Assembly: GCF_002795405.1 (NCBI RefSeq)
Contig: NZ_PHGZ01000020.1
Span: forward strand, 62,001 to 126,000
Source: Caviibacterium pharyngocola
GTDB lineage: Bacteria > Pseudomonadota > Gammaproteobacteria > Enterobacterales > Pasteurellaceae
Length of the DNA stretch: 64,000 nt
Direction of reading: 5' to 3'
The notes under the pieces were generated by a model that was not told the origin of the DNA, searched no databases, and worked only from the letters and a program-made list of their open reading frames with translations. The position numbers and the translations under genes are program-made. The stretch's first letter is position 1; each line of letters opens with the position of its first letter. This document shows, one piece after another, positions 20,775-28,743 of the stretch.

Positions 20775-21383
20775 TTACTGTAACTGTTCCACAACCAACA
20801 TTACCGCCAACGTCACCATCGCAATGCCTGAAAAACGGCGAATATAATCGGCGCAAGCGGGATGTTTTTGCACCAATTTGCCCACACCAAGCCCGACAAA
20901 CGGGTAAATCAACGCACAATTCGCCAAATGAAGCGAACCGAGCAAGAAAATTTGTAGCGGCAGACTAACGCCGGTTTGCGGTGTTAAAAACGGTGGAATA
21001 AGCGCGATGAACATTAATAATACCTTGGGATTTAATCCGCTCACGGCAATGCCTTTGGCGATCCAACGGGACAGAGCATTTTGCGCGGCGGCGGAGGACT
21101 GTAACGTCGCGGATTGGCGAAAGACTTGCACGCCGAGCCAAAGCAGATAAAACGCGCCAATAAAAGTAAACGATGAAAGCAAGACCGGCGAAGACGCCAC
21201 CGCCGCACCCACGCCGAACATTACCGCAACAATCACAATTAAATAGCCCAACAACATTCCGAACAAGGCGGGCAAAATCCGCCGCGCAATGCCCGCCGAC
21301 ATCACATACGCCCAATCCGCCCCCGGCGTAACGGTTAAAGATAATGACAATAACCAAAATCCGATAATCAAACTTTCGTTCAT
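20775..21383 (-). CDS. LysE/RhtB-family amino-acid exporter
   Basis: A 202-residue inner-membrane protein with about six hydrophobic helices. The N-terminal VTPGADWAYVMSAG near residues 18-31 is the family PG(P/A)(D/N) motif, and SGLNPKVLLMFIALIPPF near 112 is the NPK signature. Members export basic or neutral amino acids or analogues; the substrate cannot be told. It is divergent from an Lrp-type regulator with about 110 bp between the starts, the usual arrangement for amino-acid-controlled exporters. Confidence 0.88.
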   Translation of the reverse strand: MNESLIIGFWLLSLSLTVTPGADWAYVMSAGIARRILPALFGMLLGYLIVIVAVMFGVGAAVASSPVLLSSFTFIGAFYLLWLGVQVFRQSATLQSSAAAQNALSRWIAKGIAVSGLNPKVLLMFIALIPPFLTPQTGVSLPLQIFLLGSLHLANCALIYPFVGLGVGKLVQKHPACADYIRRFSGIAMVTLAVMLVVEQLQ

Positions 21384-21493
21384 ATTTTCTCCAAAAATAA
21401 CCGCACTTTCTGTTGATTATTGTAGTGGATTCGTGTTGAAATGAATTTGCGATATTTATCAAAGATAACTCAATAATTGGAAGATTATTTCAA

Positions 21494-21946
21494 ATGGATA
21501 AGATAGATAAGAAAATTATTGCCGAATTACAAAAGAACGGGCGAATTTCTCTCACCGAGCTTTGCGAAAAGGTGGGAATCAGCCTTTCACCTTGCCAAAG
21601 ACGCGTGAAATTATTGGAACAATCCGGTGTGATTAGCGGTTATCGAGCGGAAATTTCACCGGAACTCGCCGGTTTTCATTTTTCCGCCATTGTGTTTGTG
21701 GTATTGAAAGACGTAATAAGCGAACACATCGATCGCTTTGAAAATGCCCTTGCCGATATCCCGCAAATCACCCAAGCGCAGCGATTGTTCGGCGATACGG
21801 ATTATATGTTACACATCACCACCGAAAATCTCGATGCATTTCAACAACTTTATGATAAAACTCTTTCTAAATTACCGAACGTACATCGAATGAATTCAAC
21901 ATTAGTAATGAAAGAAATCGTGGCAAAACGAGGGCTACCGATTTAA
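21494..21946 (+). CDS. Lrp/AsnC-family transcriptional regulator
   Basis: A 150-residue regulator: DNA-binding helix-turn-helix at about residues 8-55 (DKKIIAELQKNGRISLTELCEKVGIS, quoted in part as ISLTELCEKVGIS) and a C-terminal ligand-binding RAM domain. It is divergent from the LysE-type exporter and most likely activates it in response to an amino acid. Confidence 0.92.
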   Translation: MDKIDKKIIAELQKNGRISLTELCEKVGISLSPCQRRVKLLEQSGVISGYRAEISPELAGFHFSAIVFVVLKDVISEHIDRFENALADIPQITQAQRLFGDTDYMLHITTENLDAFQQLYDKTLSKLPNVHRMNSTLVMKEIVAKRGLPI

Positions 21947-21980
21947 TCCGGAAAAAGTGCGGTGGTTTTTTCCGGATTTT

Positions 21981-22003
21981 TTGCGATCTTGAGCGAAAAA
22001 TTA
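21981..22003 (+). repeat. Semi-palindrome copy 1
   Basis: Reads TTTGCGATCTTGAGCGAAAA, the same family as five other sites in 22-40 kb. Unlike copies 2-5 it is not placed in front of a gene; it is followed about 30 bp later by a REP-like CCGACAG, as copy 6 is. Confidence 0.6.
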
Positions 22004-22164
22004 AGGTGAAATGCTGTTGTCTTTGACCGACAGTGTAACCAATAACAATCGCCTTAAATGATAGCGAATAAAATTAAGCTTAAAAAAATTTGAACCCTAC
22101 AAATTACAGAGCTCAATATTTAATCTAAATTATCTGTCCAAATTTTGGGGAGCAGATCACTTTT

Positions 22165-22192
22165 TTATTTTTTCGACGAAGATCGCAAAAAT
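22165..22192 (-). repeat. Semi-palindrome copy 2, upstream of broken Bro-N gene
   Basis: TTTTTTCGACGAAGATCGCA followed by AAAA. It ends 67 bp before the start codon at 22260 and has the same orientation relative to the gene as copies 3, 4 and 5. Confidence 0.7.
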
Positions 22193-22221
22193 AGTAATGC
22201 TGTCTTGTATCTCAAATTTAC

Positions 22222-22237
22222 CTGTATAAAATTACAG
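22222..22237. promoter_or_regulatory. LexA box upstream of broken Bro-N gene
   Basis: CTGTATAAAATTACAG is a CTG-N10-CAG site with good outer symmetry, 22 bp before the start codon, overlapping the expected promoter. It suggests SOS control. Confidence 0.8.
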
Positions 22238-22259
22238 TTATTTATTTTAGGAGGGAATA

Positions 22260-22704
22260 ATGAACAACCATATTCAACTTTTTGAAAATCAACAAATTCG
22301 TTCTGTTTGGGATAATGAACAGGAAGAATGGTTCTTTAGCATTATTGATATTGTCGCGGTTCTGACGGAAAGCGCCGATCCAAAACAATATATAAAAAAA
22401 ATGCGAAGTCGAGATAATGAACTAAATTTGAAGTGGGGTACAATTTGTACCCCTGTTGAAATGATAGCTCAAGATGGAAAAAAACGTAAAATTCAAGCAG
22501 CAACAATGCAAGGCATTTTCCGTATTATTCAATCTATTCCTAGCCCGAAAGCCGAGCCGTTTAAAATGTGGTGGTGCAGTGGCTGGTAATGCACGAAAAG
22601 AAATTGAGCAGCAAACAGGGCAACCCGTCATCACGCAAAAGAAAGCCATTGATTTTGCCAAAGTGATGAATGATGTCAGAAAAATTGAAAAAGAAACCGA
22701 ATGA
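22260..22704 (+). pseudogene. Broken Bro-N/DinD-like gene
   Basis: Homologous to the intact 273-residue gene at 24079. The first about 103 residues (Bro-N domain, ending ..IPSPKAEPFKMWW) are in frame from the ATG at 22260. After about 22569 the homology jumps to the C-terminal tail in another frame (AVAGNARKEIEQQTGQPVIT, stop at 22704). Relative to the intact copy, about residues 104-240 are deleted and the frame is shifted. Promoter, LexA box and ribosome site remain, so a truncated Bro-N domain may still be made. Confidence 0.85.
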
Positions 22705-22709
22705 ATTTT

Positions 22710-22770
22710 CCGACAGCGACCTTTGGTCGCAATCGGTTAATGATTAGTCGGTGGATTTGCCGTGCTAAGA
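22710..22770 (+). repeat. REP-like element of the 40-kb transposase family
   Basis: CCGACAGCGAC-CTTTG-GTCGC hairpin, then AATCGGTTAATGATTAGTC and GCCGTGCTAAGA. The same modules flank the transposase gene at 40396. It lies directly after the broken Bro-N gene and before the convergent hydrolase. Confidence 0.75.
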
Positions 22771-22781
22771 TAAAAATTCTC

Positions 22782-23831
22782 TTATTTCAAATTCGCCTTA
22801 AAAAATTCTTCCAATTTCGCAAACGGGATTTTATCCGCATTATCATACATATCCGTATGGCTTGCGCCTTCCACTAAATACAGTTCTTTCGGTTCACTCG
22901 CCAATTTGTACGCCTCTTCCGAGAACCCACGAGAGATTGCCACATCGCCTGTGATAAAGAGTAATGGGCGGTTTACTTTATCCAAATCGTTAAACGGATA
23001 GAAGTTAATCAGCTTCGGATTTTGGCTTAATAATGGCATTGTAGTGTGACTTTTATCTGCACCTTCAGGGGTATATTCACCACGAGAAGTGCGGTAGAAA
23101 TCGTAAAATTCTTTTTGCATTGGGTTGGTGTCTGCCGTCAATTCGGTGATTGTACCGCCAGTGTAAGCGGGTTTTCCGCCTGCAAATTCCACTTCACGCT
23201 GCGCCATTCCAGCGACCATATCTTCAGGTTTAATGTTCATCACACGCGAAGCTGTGCCCATATCCACCATCGCTGTGGTTGCCATTGCTTTAATGCGTGG
23301 GTCGATTTTCATTGCCGACAAACCGTAACCGCCACTAGCACAAATGCCCAACACGCCAATTTTGTTTTTGTCGATTTCAGGGCGAGTGCTTAAATAATCC
23401 ACCGCTGAGCTAAACGCATCTTCAAACATTGTCGGTTCAACCGCTTGACGTGGGCTACCGCCACTTTCACCCCAGAAAGGCATATCAATGGCAAGCGTGG
23501 CGAAATTGCCTTGCTCCGCTAACACTTGTGCATAAAGCATTGAAGACTGCTCTTTCACTGCACCCATCGGGTGTCCGATGATGATTGCTTGTAATTTATC
23601 GCCTTGTTTGTAGTTTTTCGGTAGTACAAGATTGCCTGCGATTTCAATGCCATACGGGTTTTTAAATTTCACTTTTTGAATGTTGACGTTCTCGCTTTGA
23701 TACCAGTTTGCATAGCCTGTCGGGTAAGAAATGCCTGTTGTCTGTGGATTTGCCATTGCGTTTGCCCTCAAAAATGTTGTGCTTAAAAGTAATGCTGCGG
23801 TTAAGGTTTTGAATGTGGTTTTAAGTTTCAT
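22782..23831 (-). CDS. Secreted alpha/beta hydrolase, YcjY-like
   Basis: A 349-residue alpha/beta hydrolase with a Sec signal peptide (MKLKTTFKTLTAALLLSTTF..ANA, about 25 residues). The nucleophile elbow is GVLGICASGGYGLSA near residues 164-178; by comparison with dienelactone hydrolases and the paralogue at 30933 the nucleophile is Cys. The catalytic His is in VEGASHTDMYDN near 322. The substrate is unknown. It is a paralogue of the Tat-exported hydrolase at 30933-32099. Upstream lies a 46-bp element shared with two other promoters (23881-23926). Confidence 0.85.
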   Translation of the reverse strand: MKLKTTFKTLTAALLLSTTFLRANAMANPQTTGISYPTGYANWYQSENVNIQKVKFKNPYGIEIAGNLVLPKNYKQGDKLQAIIIGHPMGAVKEQSSMLYAQVLAEQGNFATLAIDMPFWGESGGSPRQAVEPTMFEDAFSSAVDYLSTRPEIDKNKIGVLGICASGGYGLSAMKIDPRIKAMATTAMVDMGTASRVMNIKPEDMVAGMAQREVEFAGGKPAYTGGTITELTADTNPMQKEFYDFYRTSRGEYTPEGADKSHTTMPLLSQNPKLINFYPFNDLDKVNRPLLFITGDVAISRGFSEEAYKLASEPKELYLVEGASHTDMYDNADKIPFAKLEEFFKANLK

Positions 23832-23880
23832 TGTTTGCTCCGTTTTGTTGATGGGGCATTATAAAGTGGTTTTTAATTTA

Positions 23881-23926
23881 TAAATAATACTTTGTTTTTA
23901 TGGTTAATTATGCTCTAAAGGCATAG
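23881..23926. promoter_or_regulatory. Shared regulatory element, copy A (hydrolase promoter)
   Basis: Matches AATAATRCTTTGTTTYTATG followed by a second block ending TATGC...AAAG. Near-identical stretches lie at 30826-30873 and 34721-34770. It starts 50 bp upstream of the hydrolase ATG. Likely a binding site for a common LysR-type regulator. Confidence 0.6.
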
Positions 23927-23975
23927 AAAAAGCGGCTGTATTTTACATATTTTTTGCAAGATCCGATCGTTCTTT

Positions 23976-24002
23976 TTTATTTTTTCGATGTCGATCGAAA
24001 AA
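23976..24002 (-). repeat. Semi-palindrome copy 3, upstream of DinD-like gene
   Basis: TTTTTTCGATGTCGATCGAA plus AAAA; almost a perfect palindrome in this copy. It ends about 75 bp before the ATG at 24079. Confidence 0.7.
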
Positions 24003-24045
24003 ATCACATTTCATTGTTGAAGTTTCTTTTTTTAATCTTAAAATA

Positions 24046-24061
24046 CTGTTTATATTTACAC
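24046..24061. promoter_or_regulatory. LexA-like box upstream of DinD-like gene
   Basis: CTGTTTATATTTACAC matches the LexA consensus (CTG-N10-CAG with alternating T/A core) except for the last base. It lies 17 bp before the start codon. Confidence 0.65.
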
Positions 24062-24078
24062 TATAAAGAATATGGGAA

Positions 24079-24900
24079 ATGGAAGAAATTAAACTGTTTG
24101 AACAGCGTTCTGTGAGAAGCCATTATGATGAAGAAACGGAAACTTGGTATTTTTCTTTAGTTGATGTGGTTGCAATTTTAACTGATTCTGCAAATCCGAC
24201 TGATTATCTGAAAAAAATCCGTAAAAGAGATGAATCTCTACATTCTTACATAGGGACAAATTGTCCCCAGGTAGCGATGATGACAGAGAGCGGAAAAAAA
24301 CGAAAAACATTAGCAGGGAACGTTGAACATATTTTCCGCCTTATCCAATCCATTCCCAGCCCGAAAGCCGAGCCGTTTAAACAATGGCTGGCTCAAGTGG
24401 GTTATCAACGTTTACAAGAAATTCAAGATCCGAGCCAAAGCCTTGATCGTGCTCGTGAAAATTGGCAGAAAATGGGGCGAAGCGAAAAGTGGATCCAACA
24501 GCGAATGACGGGGCAAGAAACTCGCAATAAACTCACGGATTATTGGAAAGAAAACGGTGTAGAAACCCCGAAAGATTTTGCCACTTTAACCAACATTATT
24601 CATCAAGAGTGGACGGGGCTTTCGGTGCAAAAGCATAAAGATTTGAAAGGGTTAAAAAGCCAGAATTTGCGAGATCATATGAGCGAAGCCGAGTTGCTTT
24701 TTACCGCACTAGCTGAATTATCTACCCGACAAATTGCGGAAGTACAACAAGCCCAAGGTGTGCAAGGAAATGCCAATGCGGGCAAACAAGGCGGTAAAAT
24801 CGCCAAAAATGCCCGTGAAGAATTAGAAGCTAAAACAGGAAAATCCGTAGTTACTGGCGAAAACTTCTTACCGCCTGAACCCAAAAAATTGAAGAAATAA
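24079..24900 (+). CDS. Bro-N domain protein, DinD-like
   Basis: 273 residues. A Bro-N domain occupies about residues 5-105 (VRSHYDEETETWYFSLVDVV, then AILTDSANPTDYLKKI). The middle and C-terminal part (MTGQETRNKLTDYWKENGV near 143, DFATLTNIIHQEWTGLSVQ near 167, GLKSQNLRDHMSEAELLF near 191) follows the layout of E. coli DinD, a 274-residue SOS protein that inhibits RecA filaments in vitro. Bro-N proteins are often phage antirepressors, but no phage structural gene is near. A LexA-like box directly upstream supports SOS control. A hairpin terminator follows the gene. Function is inferred from layout and regulation, not from a close match. Confidence 0.78.
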   Translation: MEEIKLFEQRSVRSHYDEETETWYFSLVDVVAILTDSANPTDYLKKIRKRDESLHSYIGTNCPQVAMMTESGKKRKTLAGNVEHIFRLIQSIPSPKAEPFKQWLAQVGYQRLQEIQDPSQSLDRARENWQKMGRSEKWIQQRMTGQETRNKLTDYWKENGVETPKDFATLTNIIHQEWTGLSVQKHKDLKGLKSQNLRDHMSEAELLFTALAELSTRQIAEVQQAQGVQGNANAGKQGGKIAKNAREELEAKTGKSVVTGENFLPPEPKKLKK

Positions 24901-24908
24901 GAGAATAT

Positions 24909-24949
24909 AGCGGTCAGATTTTAACAATTTTTTGCAAGATCAGACCGCT
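24909..24949. terminator. Terminator with Actinobacillus-type uptake signal
   Basis: AGCGGTC...GACCGCT stem around a T-rich loop; the right arm contains ACCGCTTGT (24944-24952). It sits between the DinD-like gene and the convergent OYE gene. Confidence 0.7.
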
Positions 24950-24987
24950 TGTAAGAATTTATAAATAAAAAATGGCTTTGTTGAATT

Positions 24988-26091
24988 TCACAGCCTCGGC
25001 AATGGTGGAAGTGGACTGTTAGCTTGTTTAAACCAATTAATCAAATCTGCTGGAAGTTTGGCGTAATCTTCAATATAACTTGTTACGATTTTAACCATCT
25101 CGCCCGATTTAATTTTTTTGTAGAAATTCGGTTCAATCAAGGTTGCACGCCCCAATGCGATGAAATCGGCGTGTTGCAGGGCTTGTGCGGCTTGTTCTGC
25201 GGTAAAGGCAGCAGCAACCATCAATTTGCTTCTACTCACCAAACGCTCCTTGACCTGTTGCGAAAACGGATCTTTGCCGCCGTACTCTTCCAGCGACAAA
25301 TGAATGTAATCTACGCCGATTTCAGCAATTTGATTGATGAGTTCCAAACATTCGTCAAAAGTGAAACCAATATGATTACCGTGAATTTCCTCAGGCGAAA
25401 TGCGGTAGCCCAAAATAAAATCAGGCGGTGCAAGTTCAGCAATCACGTTTTTTACCGCCTTAGTTACTGCCAAAGCAAACGCCATACGATTAAACAACGA
25501 ACCACCCCATTTATCTTCGCGTTGATTGCTCAATTTAGAGAAAAACTGGTGCAATAAATAATGGTTCGCCCCTTGAATTTCCACACCCGATGCACCTGCT
25601 TCAATAGCTCGGCGAGTGGCTTCGGCAAAATCGCGAATAGTTTGGGCAATATCTTCTTCAGTCATCGCACGGGCTTGGTCTCCAGTTCGTCCGGCGGCGG
25701 GCTTTGATGGTGCAAGTAATTCGCCTGTTTGTTCAAATCCTTCTTGTGCCAAGCGTCCTGAATGTTGCAGTTGGATAATGAAACGATTGCCGTCTTGCTG
25801 TGCTGCCTGAACCAGTTTTTGCAGGTTGGGGATAAATTTATCATCGTGAATGCCGAGCTGGTAACGATTAATCCGCCCAACTAAATTTACTGACGCTGCA
25901 CCACTAATGAGTAAACCTGCTACGTCAGAACGGTAGGCAAAATAATCCATATCCGTTTGGCTTGCTGTGCCATCGGGTTTAGATGAGATAATTTCCATTG
26001 GTGCCATTGCCAGCGGAGTCGGCAGGCTGACCCCATTGGGCAATACCACAGGTTGCAACAATTTAGCAATGATATTTGTGTTATCTGTCAT
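24988..26091 (-). CDS. Old-yellow-enzyme family NADH:flavin oxidoreductase
   Basis: A 367-residue FMN-dependent TIM-barrel enzyme. N-terminal LPTPLAMAPMEIISSKPDG near 22-40 binds FMN; the substrate-binding pair is in GANHYLLHQFFSKLSNQREDKWGG (His and the following polar residue near 180; quoted in part as GANHYLLHQFFS); R and D/W features of the family (REDKWGGS) follow. Such enzymes reduce enones, quinones or nitro compounds. The gene is followed by a PACE-type efflux gene upstream on the same strand, and a LysR regulator is divergent from that pair. Confidence 0.88.
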   Translation of the reverse strand: MTDNTNIIAKLLQPVVLPNGVSLPTPLAMAPMEIISSKPDGTASQTDMDYFAYRSDVAGLLISGAASVNLVGRINRYQLGIHDDKFIPNLQKLVQAAQQDGNRFIIQLQHSGRLAQEGFEQTGELLAPSKPAAGRTGDQARAMTEEDIAQTIRDFAEATRRAIEAGASGVEIQGANHYLLHQFFSKLSNQREDKWGGSLFNRMAFALAVTKAVKNVIAELAPPDFILGYRISPEEIHGNHIGFTFDECLELINQIAEIGVDYIHLSLEEYGGKDPFSQQVKERLVSRSKLMVAAAFTAEQAAQALQHADFIALGRATLIEPNFYKKIKSGEMVKIVTSYIEDYAKLPADLINWFKQANSPLPPLPRL

Positions 26092-26123
26092 TTTCTTTTT
26101 CCTTATTTACCCATCAACACACA

Positions 26124-26543
26124 CTACGCCGTTGCAGGCGCAACAAATCGTAAACGCAAATGATCGTAGCACCAGTTAAACACAAAGGTATAAACCATAA
26201 TAAATAAAGTCATACCAATATCCATCACAAATGCCGTCCACCAATCCACATTCAGCAGATACGCCACCAATGGAATGGTAAAAATTAATAAACCAAGTTC
26301 AAAAATAACCGTGTGTGCCGTGCGTAACTTGATAGAACGCTTTTCTCTTGCACCGGTAAAGACTTTGTCAAAGAAGTAGTTGAATACAAAATTCCAAACC
26401 ACAGCCGTTAATGAAATCGCCACTATCGTGCCGAAAATGGCGCTAGTTTCGTGTTTAGTAAAAATTGCCATACCAATCGTGGTCAATAAAACCGCCAACA
26501 CTTCAAATAATACAGCGTGAAAAATACGTTCTTTAAATTGCAT
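26124..26543 (-). CDS. PACE-family efflux transporter (paired BTP domains)
   Basis: 139 residues with four membrane helices in two tandem bacterial-transmembrane-pair repeats: MQFKERIFHAVLFEVLAVLL and, after the mid-point, RTAHTVIFELGLLIFTIPLV. The conserved Glu in the first helix (E14, FEVL) and the second-repeat FELG match the AceI/PACE family, which exports chlorhexidine-like biocides and short diamines in other bacteria. The start is the ATG at 26543 behind AGGAGC; the open frame to 26711 is upstream non-coding sequence. Substrate not provable here. Confidence 0.85.
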   Translation of the reverse strand: MQFKERIFHAVLFEVLAVLLTTIGMAIFTKHETSAIFGTIVAISLTAVVWNFVFNYFFDKVFTGAREKRSIKLRTAHTVIFELGLLIFTIPLVAYLLNVDWWTAFVMDIGMTLFIMVYTFVFNWCYDHLRLRFVAPATA

Positions 26544-26647
26544 TTTGTTTGCTCCTATTAAGTTAAATCGTAAAAACAGGCGTATTATCCTTTGAGATAG
26601 GCAATGAAAAAAGTTAGAATGTATCATTATTTGTGATAGGTGGTGCG

Positions 26648-27529
26648 ATGTATAGTTTAGAACAGTTACGTATTTTTTTAAGTGTGTGTGAGACGGGGTC
26701 GTTTTCGGCAAGTGCTCGTCAATTAAAGCGGGTGCAATCGGGCATTAGTCAGGCGATAGCGAATTTAGAAATTGATGTCGGGCAGGAATTATTTGACCGA
26801 AGTGCGCAAAAGCCTGTGCTCACACCCGCAGGGCAAGCGTTGCTACCGCTTGTGCAAGCGATGATGTCGCAGAAAAATCAGCTCGATCAAAAGATTGAAG
26901 CCTTATCGCGTGAAGAAGAGAGTGAGCTATCGCTTGTGTGTGATGAGAGTATTTTAGGCGATAAATTACTGTATCAAATCAATCAATTTAACCAAAAGCA
27001 CCCTATCACAAATTTGAATATCTTTACCACTTCAACGTTTGAAGCCGAAGCAATGATTAAGCAAGGCAAGGCGCAGATTGGGTTGGTTTATTTAAGCAGT
27101 GATTTTAAAAACGACTTTGATTTCTTTACCTTAGGCTATCAACGTTTTATCACCGTGGTTTCGCCCCAACACGAACTGGCAAAAGCCGCAACATCGATTA
27201 GTGGCGAGCAGTTAAAAGCCCACCGCCAACTTGTTTTTCGCGATATGGAACAACGTGAATTGTGGTTTAGCGACCGCATCACCGCCCAATTTACCTACGC
27301 CAACAGCCACGCTATTTTACTGGAAATGGCAAAGCAAGCGATGGGCTGGACGATGTTGCCCGAGCCGTTGGTACGAAAGGCGTTGCAATCAGGCGAATTA
27401 GTGAAACTCGATTTAGCCTTTGAAGAGAGCGATGTGTTTGTGCCAATCGCCGCTATTGTCTCACGCAGTTATCAGCGTGGGCGAGTGCTGGAAGAGTTAT
27501 TGCAGGTGTTGAAAAGGGAATTTAAATAA
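26648..27529 (+). CDS. LysR-family transcriptional regulator
   Basis: 293 residues from the ATG at 26648 (MYSLEQLRIFLSVCETGSFS); five upstream codons are open but unlikely. N-terminal winged helix-turn-helix (SASARQLKRVQSGISQAIA near 21-39) and a C-terminal co-inducer domain. It is divergent from the PACE efflux gene with 104 bp between starts and likely controls it and the OYE gene. It carries an exact ACCGCTTGT uptake core at 26845-26853 inside the coding sequence. Confidence 0.9.
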   Translation: MYSLEQLRIFLSVCETGSFSASARQLKRVQSGISQAIANLEIDVGQELFDRSAQKPVLTPAGQALLPLVQAMMSQKNQLDQKIEALSREEESELSLVCDESILGDKLLYQINQFNQKHPITNLNIFTTSTFEAEAMIKQGKAQIGLVYLSSDFKNDFDFFTLGYQRFITVVSPQHELAKAATSISGEQLKAHRQLVFRDMEQRELWFSDRITAQFTYANSHAILLEMAKQAMGWTMLPEPLVRKALQSGELVKLDLAFEESDVFVPIAAIVSRSYQRGRVLEELLQVLKREFK

Positions 27530-27637
27530 GAAGGAAATCGTCGCACAGCCGGGATAAATTTACTCCGTTTTTTCCAACCGCACTTTTATTTTTATTCATA
27601 AAATTTTCTTCTTTTAGTTGTTTTATTATTTTTATAG

Positions 27638-27650
27638 TTGTATCATACAA
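27638..27650. promoter_or_regulatory. Candidate operator TTGTATCATACAA
   Basis: A perfect inverted repeat TTGTAT-C-ATACAA located 29 bp upstream of the start of the first gene of the sugar module. Position and symmetry fit an operator for the GntR/UTRA regulator encoded downstream in the same operon. Confidence 0.5.
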
Positions 27651-27678
27651 TCAAACCAATAAACAACTTAGGAGAAAT

Positions 27679-28080
27679 ATGATGAACACACATCTTCGTT
27701 TTGTATTTGAACTTCAAGCCATTGCTGATCTTCAAGGGAATAACATACAATTTTTGGCTCAGGCTGAAAGCCTGTTAACATCGCTTGAAGTGCAAAATTA
27801 TCGGGTTTTGGTGCAATCCAATCAGTTGGCACAGGCTAAGGCGTTGGGGATAAATGTAGAGCAAATCACCTTTTGCAACAATAAAGCGGATCTCAGCCAA
27901 TTCTTGCACAATAACCAAGTGGATTACCTATTTCTCAATCAATTCCACGATTTCACCTGCGACCGCAATCAATGCTTTACGCAGTTGGTGTTGGTCGATC
28001 ATCAAGATAATTTACTGCCTGAACCGCAGAGCCTGTATGTCAATAGCTGGCAGGAACTTAGCGCATTATTTACCGAATAA
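27679..28080 (+). CDS. Hypothetical protein of the SemiSWEET operon
   Basis: 133 residues, not recognised. It looks like a small alpha/beta protein, with segments such as NYRVLVQSNQLAQAKALGIN near 41-60 and VDYLFLNQFHDFTCDRNQCF near 84-103, and no signal or membrane helix. A good ribosome site (TTAGGAGAAAT) precedes ATGATG. It leads an operon with a HAD phosphatase (10 bp further), a GntR regulator and a SemiSWEET transporter, so a role in sugar handling is plausible. Confidence 0.65.
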   Translation: MMNTHLRFVFELQAIADLQGNNIQFLAQAESLLTSLEVQNYRVLVQSNQLAQAKALGINVEQITFCNNKADLSQFLHNNQVDYLFLNQFHDFTCDRNQCFTQLVLVDHQDNLLPEPQSLYVNSWQELSALFTE

Positions 28081-28090
28081 GGAACACAAA

Positions 28091-28741
28091 ATGAAAAAAG
28101 CCTTTATTTTTGATATGGACGGATTATTGATTAATTCCGAACCCCTTTGGCAAGCCACAGGCATTGAAGTGCTTAATGCTCACGCCATTCCCGTAACCCT
28201 TGAAAATATGTTGCAATGGACTGGCTCGCCTGTGCCGGTGATTGTGGAAAAAGCCTGTGCGTTATACCAAATTAAAGCAGATCAAGCGGTGATTTCCGAG
28301 CAATTTTTAGCAAAAGCTATTGATAACATCATCAAGGCGAAACCGATAATGCCCTTTGTTCGAGAAACCCTAAATTTGCTTAAAGCAAAAGGCTACCGAA
28401 TGGCGATTGCGTCAGCATCACCCCGTTATATGTTAGATGCCATTGTGCAAAGCCTTGATATTGCAGATTTCTTTGACGTGATTTCTTCCGCTCACGAGCT
28501 GGAATATAATAAGCCCCATCCGCAAGTTTATTTAAACGCCTGTCAGCAATTAGGTTTGAAGCCAAAAGAATGTGTCGGTGTGGAAGACTCGAAAGTGGGA
28601 ATGACGGCGGTAAAATCCGCACTAATGACTTGTATTGTGGTTCCCCATTCCGATGTCGCCCATCACGGCTATTGGCAGTTGGCGGATTATCAGCTCAACC
28701 ATTTAGGTGAAATTACCCCGGAATTTTTAGCGAGATTATAA
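28091..28741 (+). CDS. HAD-family sugar-phosphate phosphatase, HxpB-like
   Basis: 216 residues from the ATG at 28091. HAD motif I is FDMDGLLINSEPLW (residues 6-19), motif II ASASP near 116, motif III Lys in YNKPHPQVY near 154, motif IV GVEDSKVGMTAVKSA near 175. The sequence resembles E. coli HxpB (YniC), which dephosphorylates hexitol and 2-deoxyglucose phosphates. It lies 10 bp after the unknown gene and 2 bp before the GntR regulator. The true substrate is unknown. Confidence 0.9.
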   Translation: MKKAFIFDMDGLLINSEPLWQATGIEVLNAHAIPVTLENMLQWTGSPVPVIVEKACALYQIKADQAVISEQFLAKAIDNIIKAKPIMPFVRETLNLLKAKGYRMAIASASPRYMLDAIVQSLDIADFFDVISSAHELEYNKPHPQVYLNACQQLGLKPKECVGVEDSKVGMTAVKSALMTCIVVPHSDVAHHGYWQLADYQLNHLGEITPEFLARL

Positions 28742-28743
28742 AA

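Larger units (their letters stand above)
21947..22259. promoter_or_regulatory. Regulatory region before the broken Bro-N gene
   Basis: 313 bp with no gene. It holds a single AAGTGCGGT after the Lrp gene, copy 1 of a semi-palindrome (21981-22003), a degenerate REP-like CCGACAGTG at 22027, copy 2 of the semi-palindrome (22165-22192), a LexA box (22222-22237) and a strong ribosome site (TTTAGGAGGG at 22246-22255). Confidence 0.65.

Noticed and set aside
26544-26711. A longer 195-residue PACE protein
   Set aside because: The extra N-terminal part has no family match and would overlap the divergent LysR start; the ATG at 26543 has a good ribosome site.
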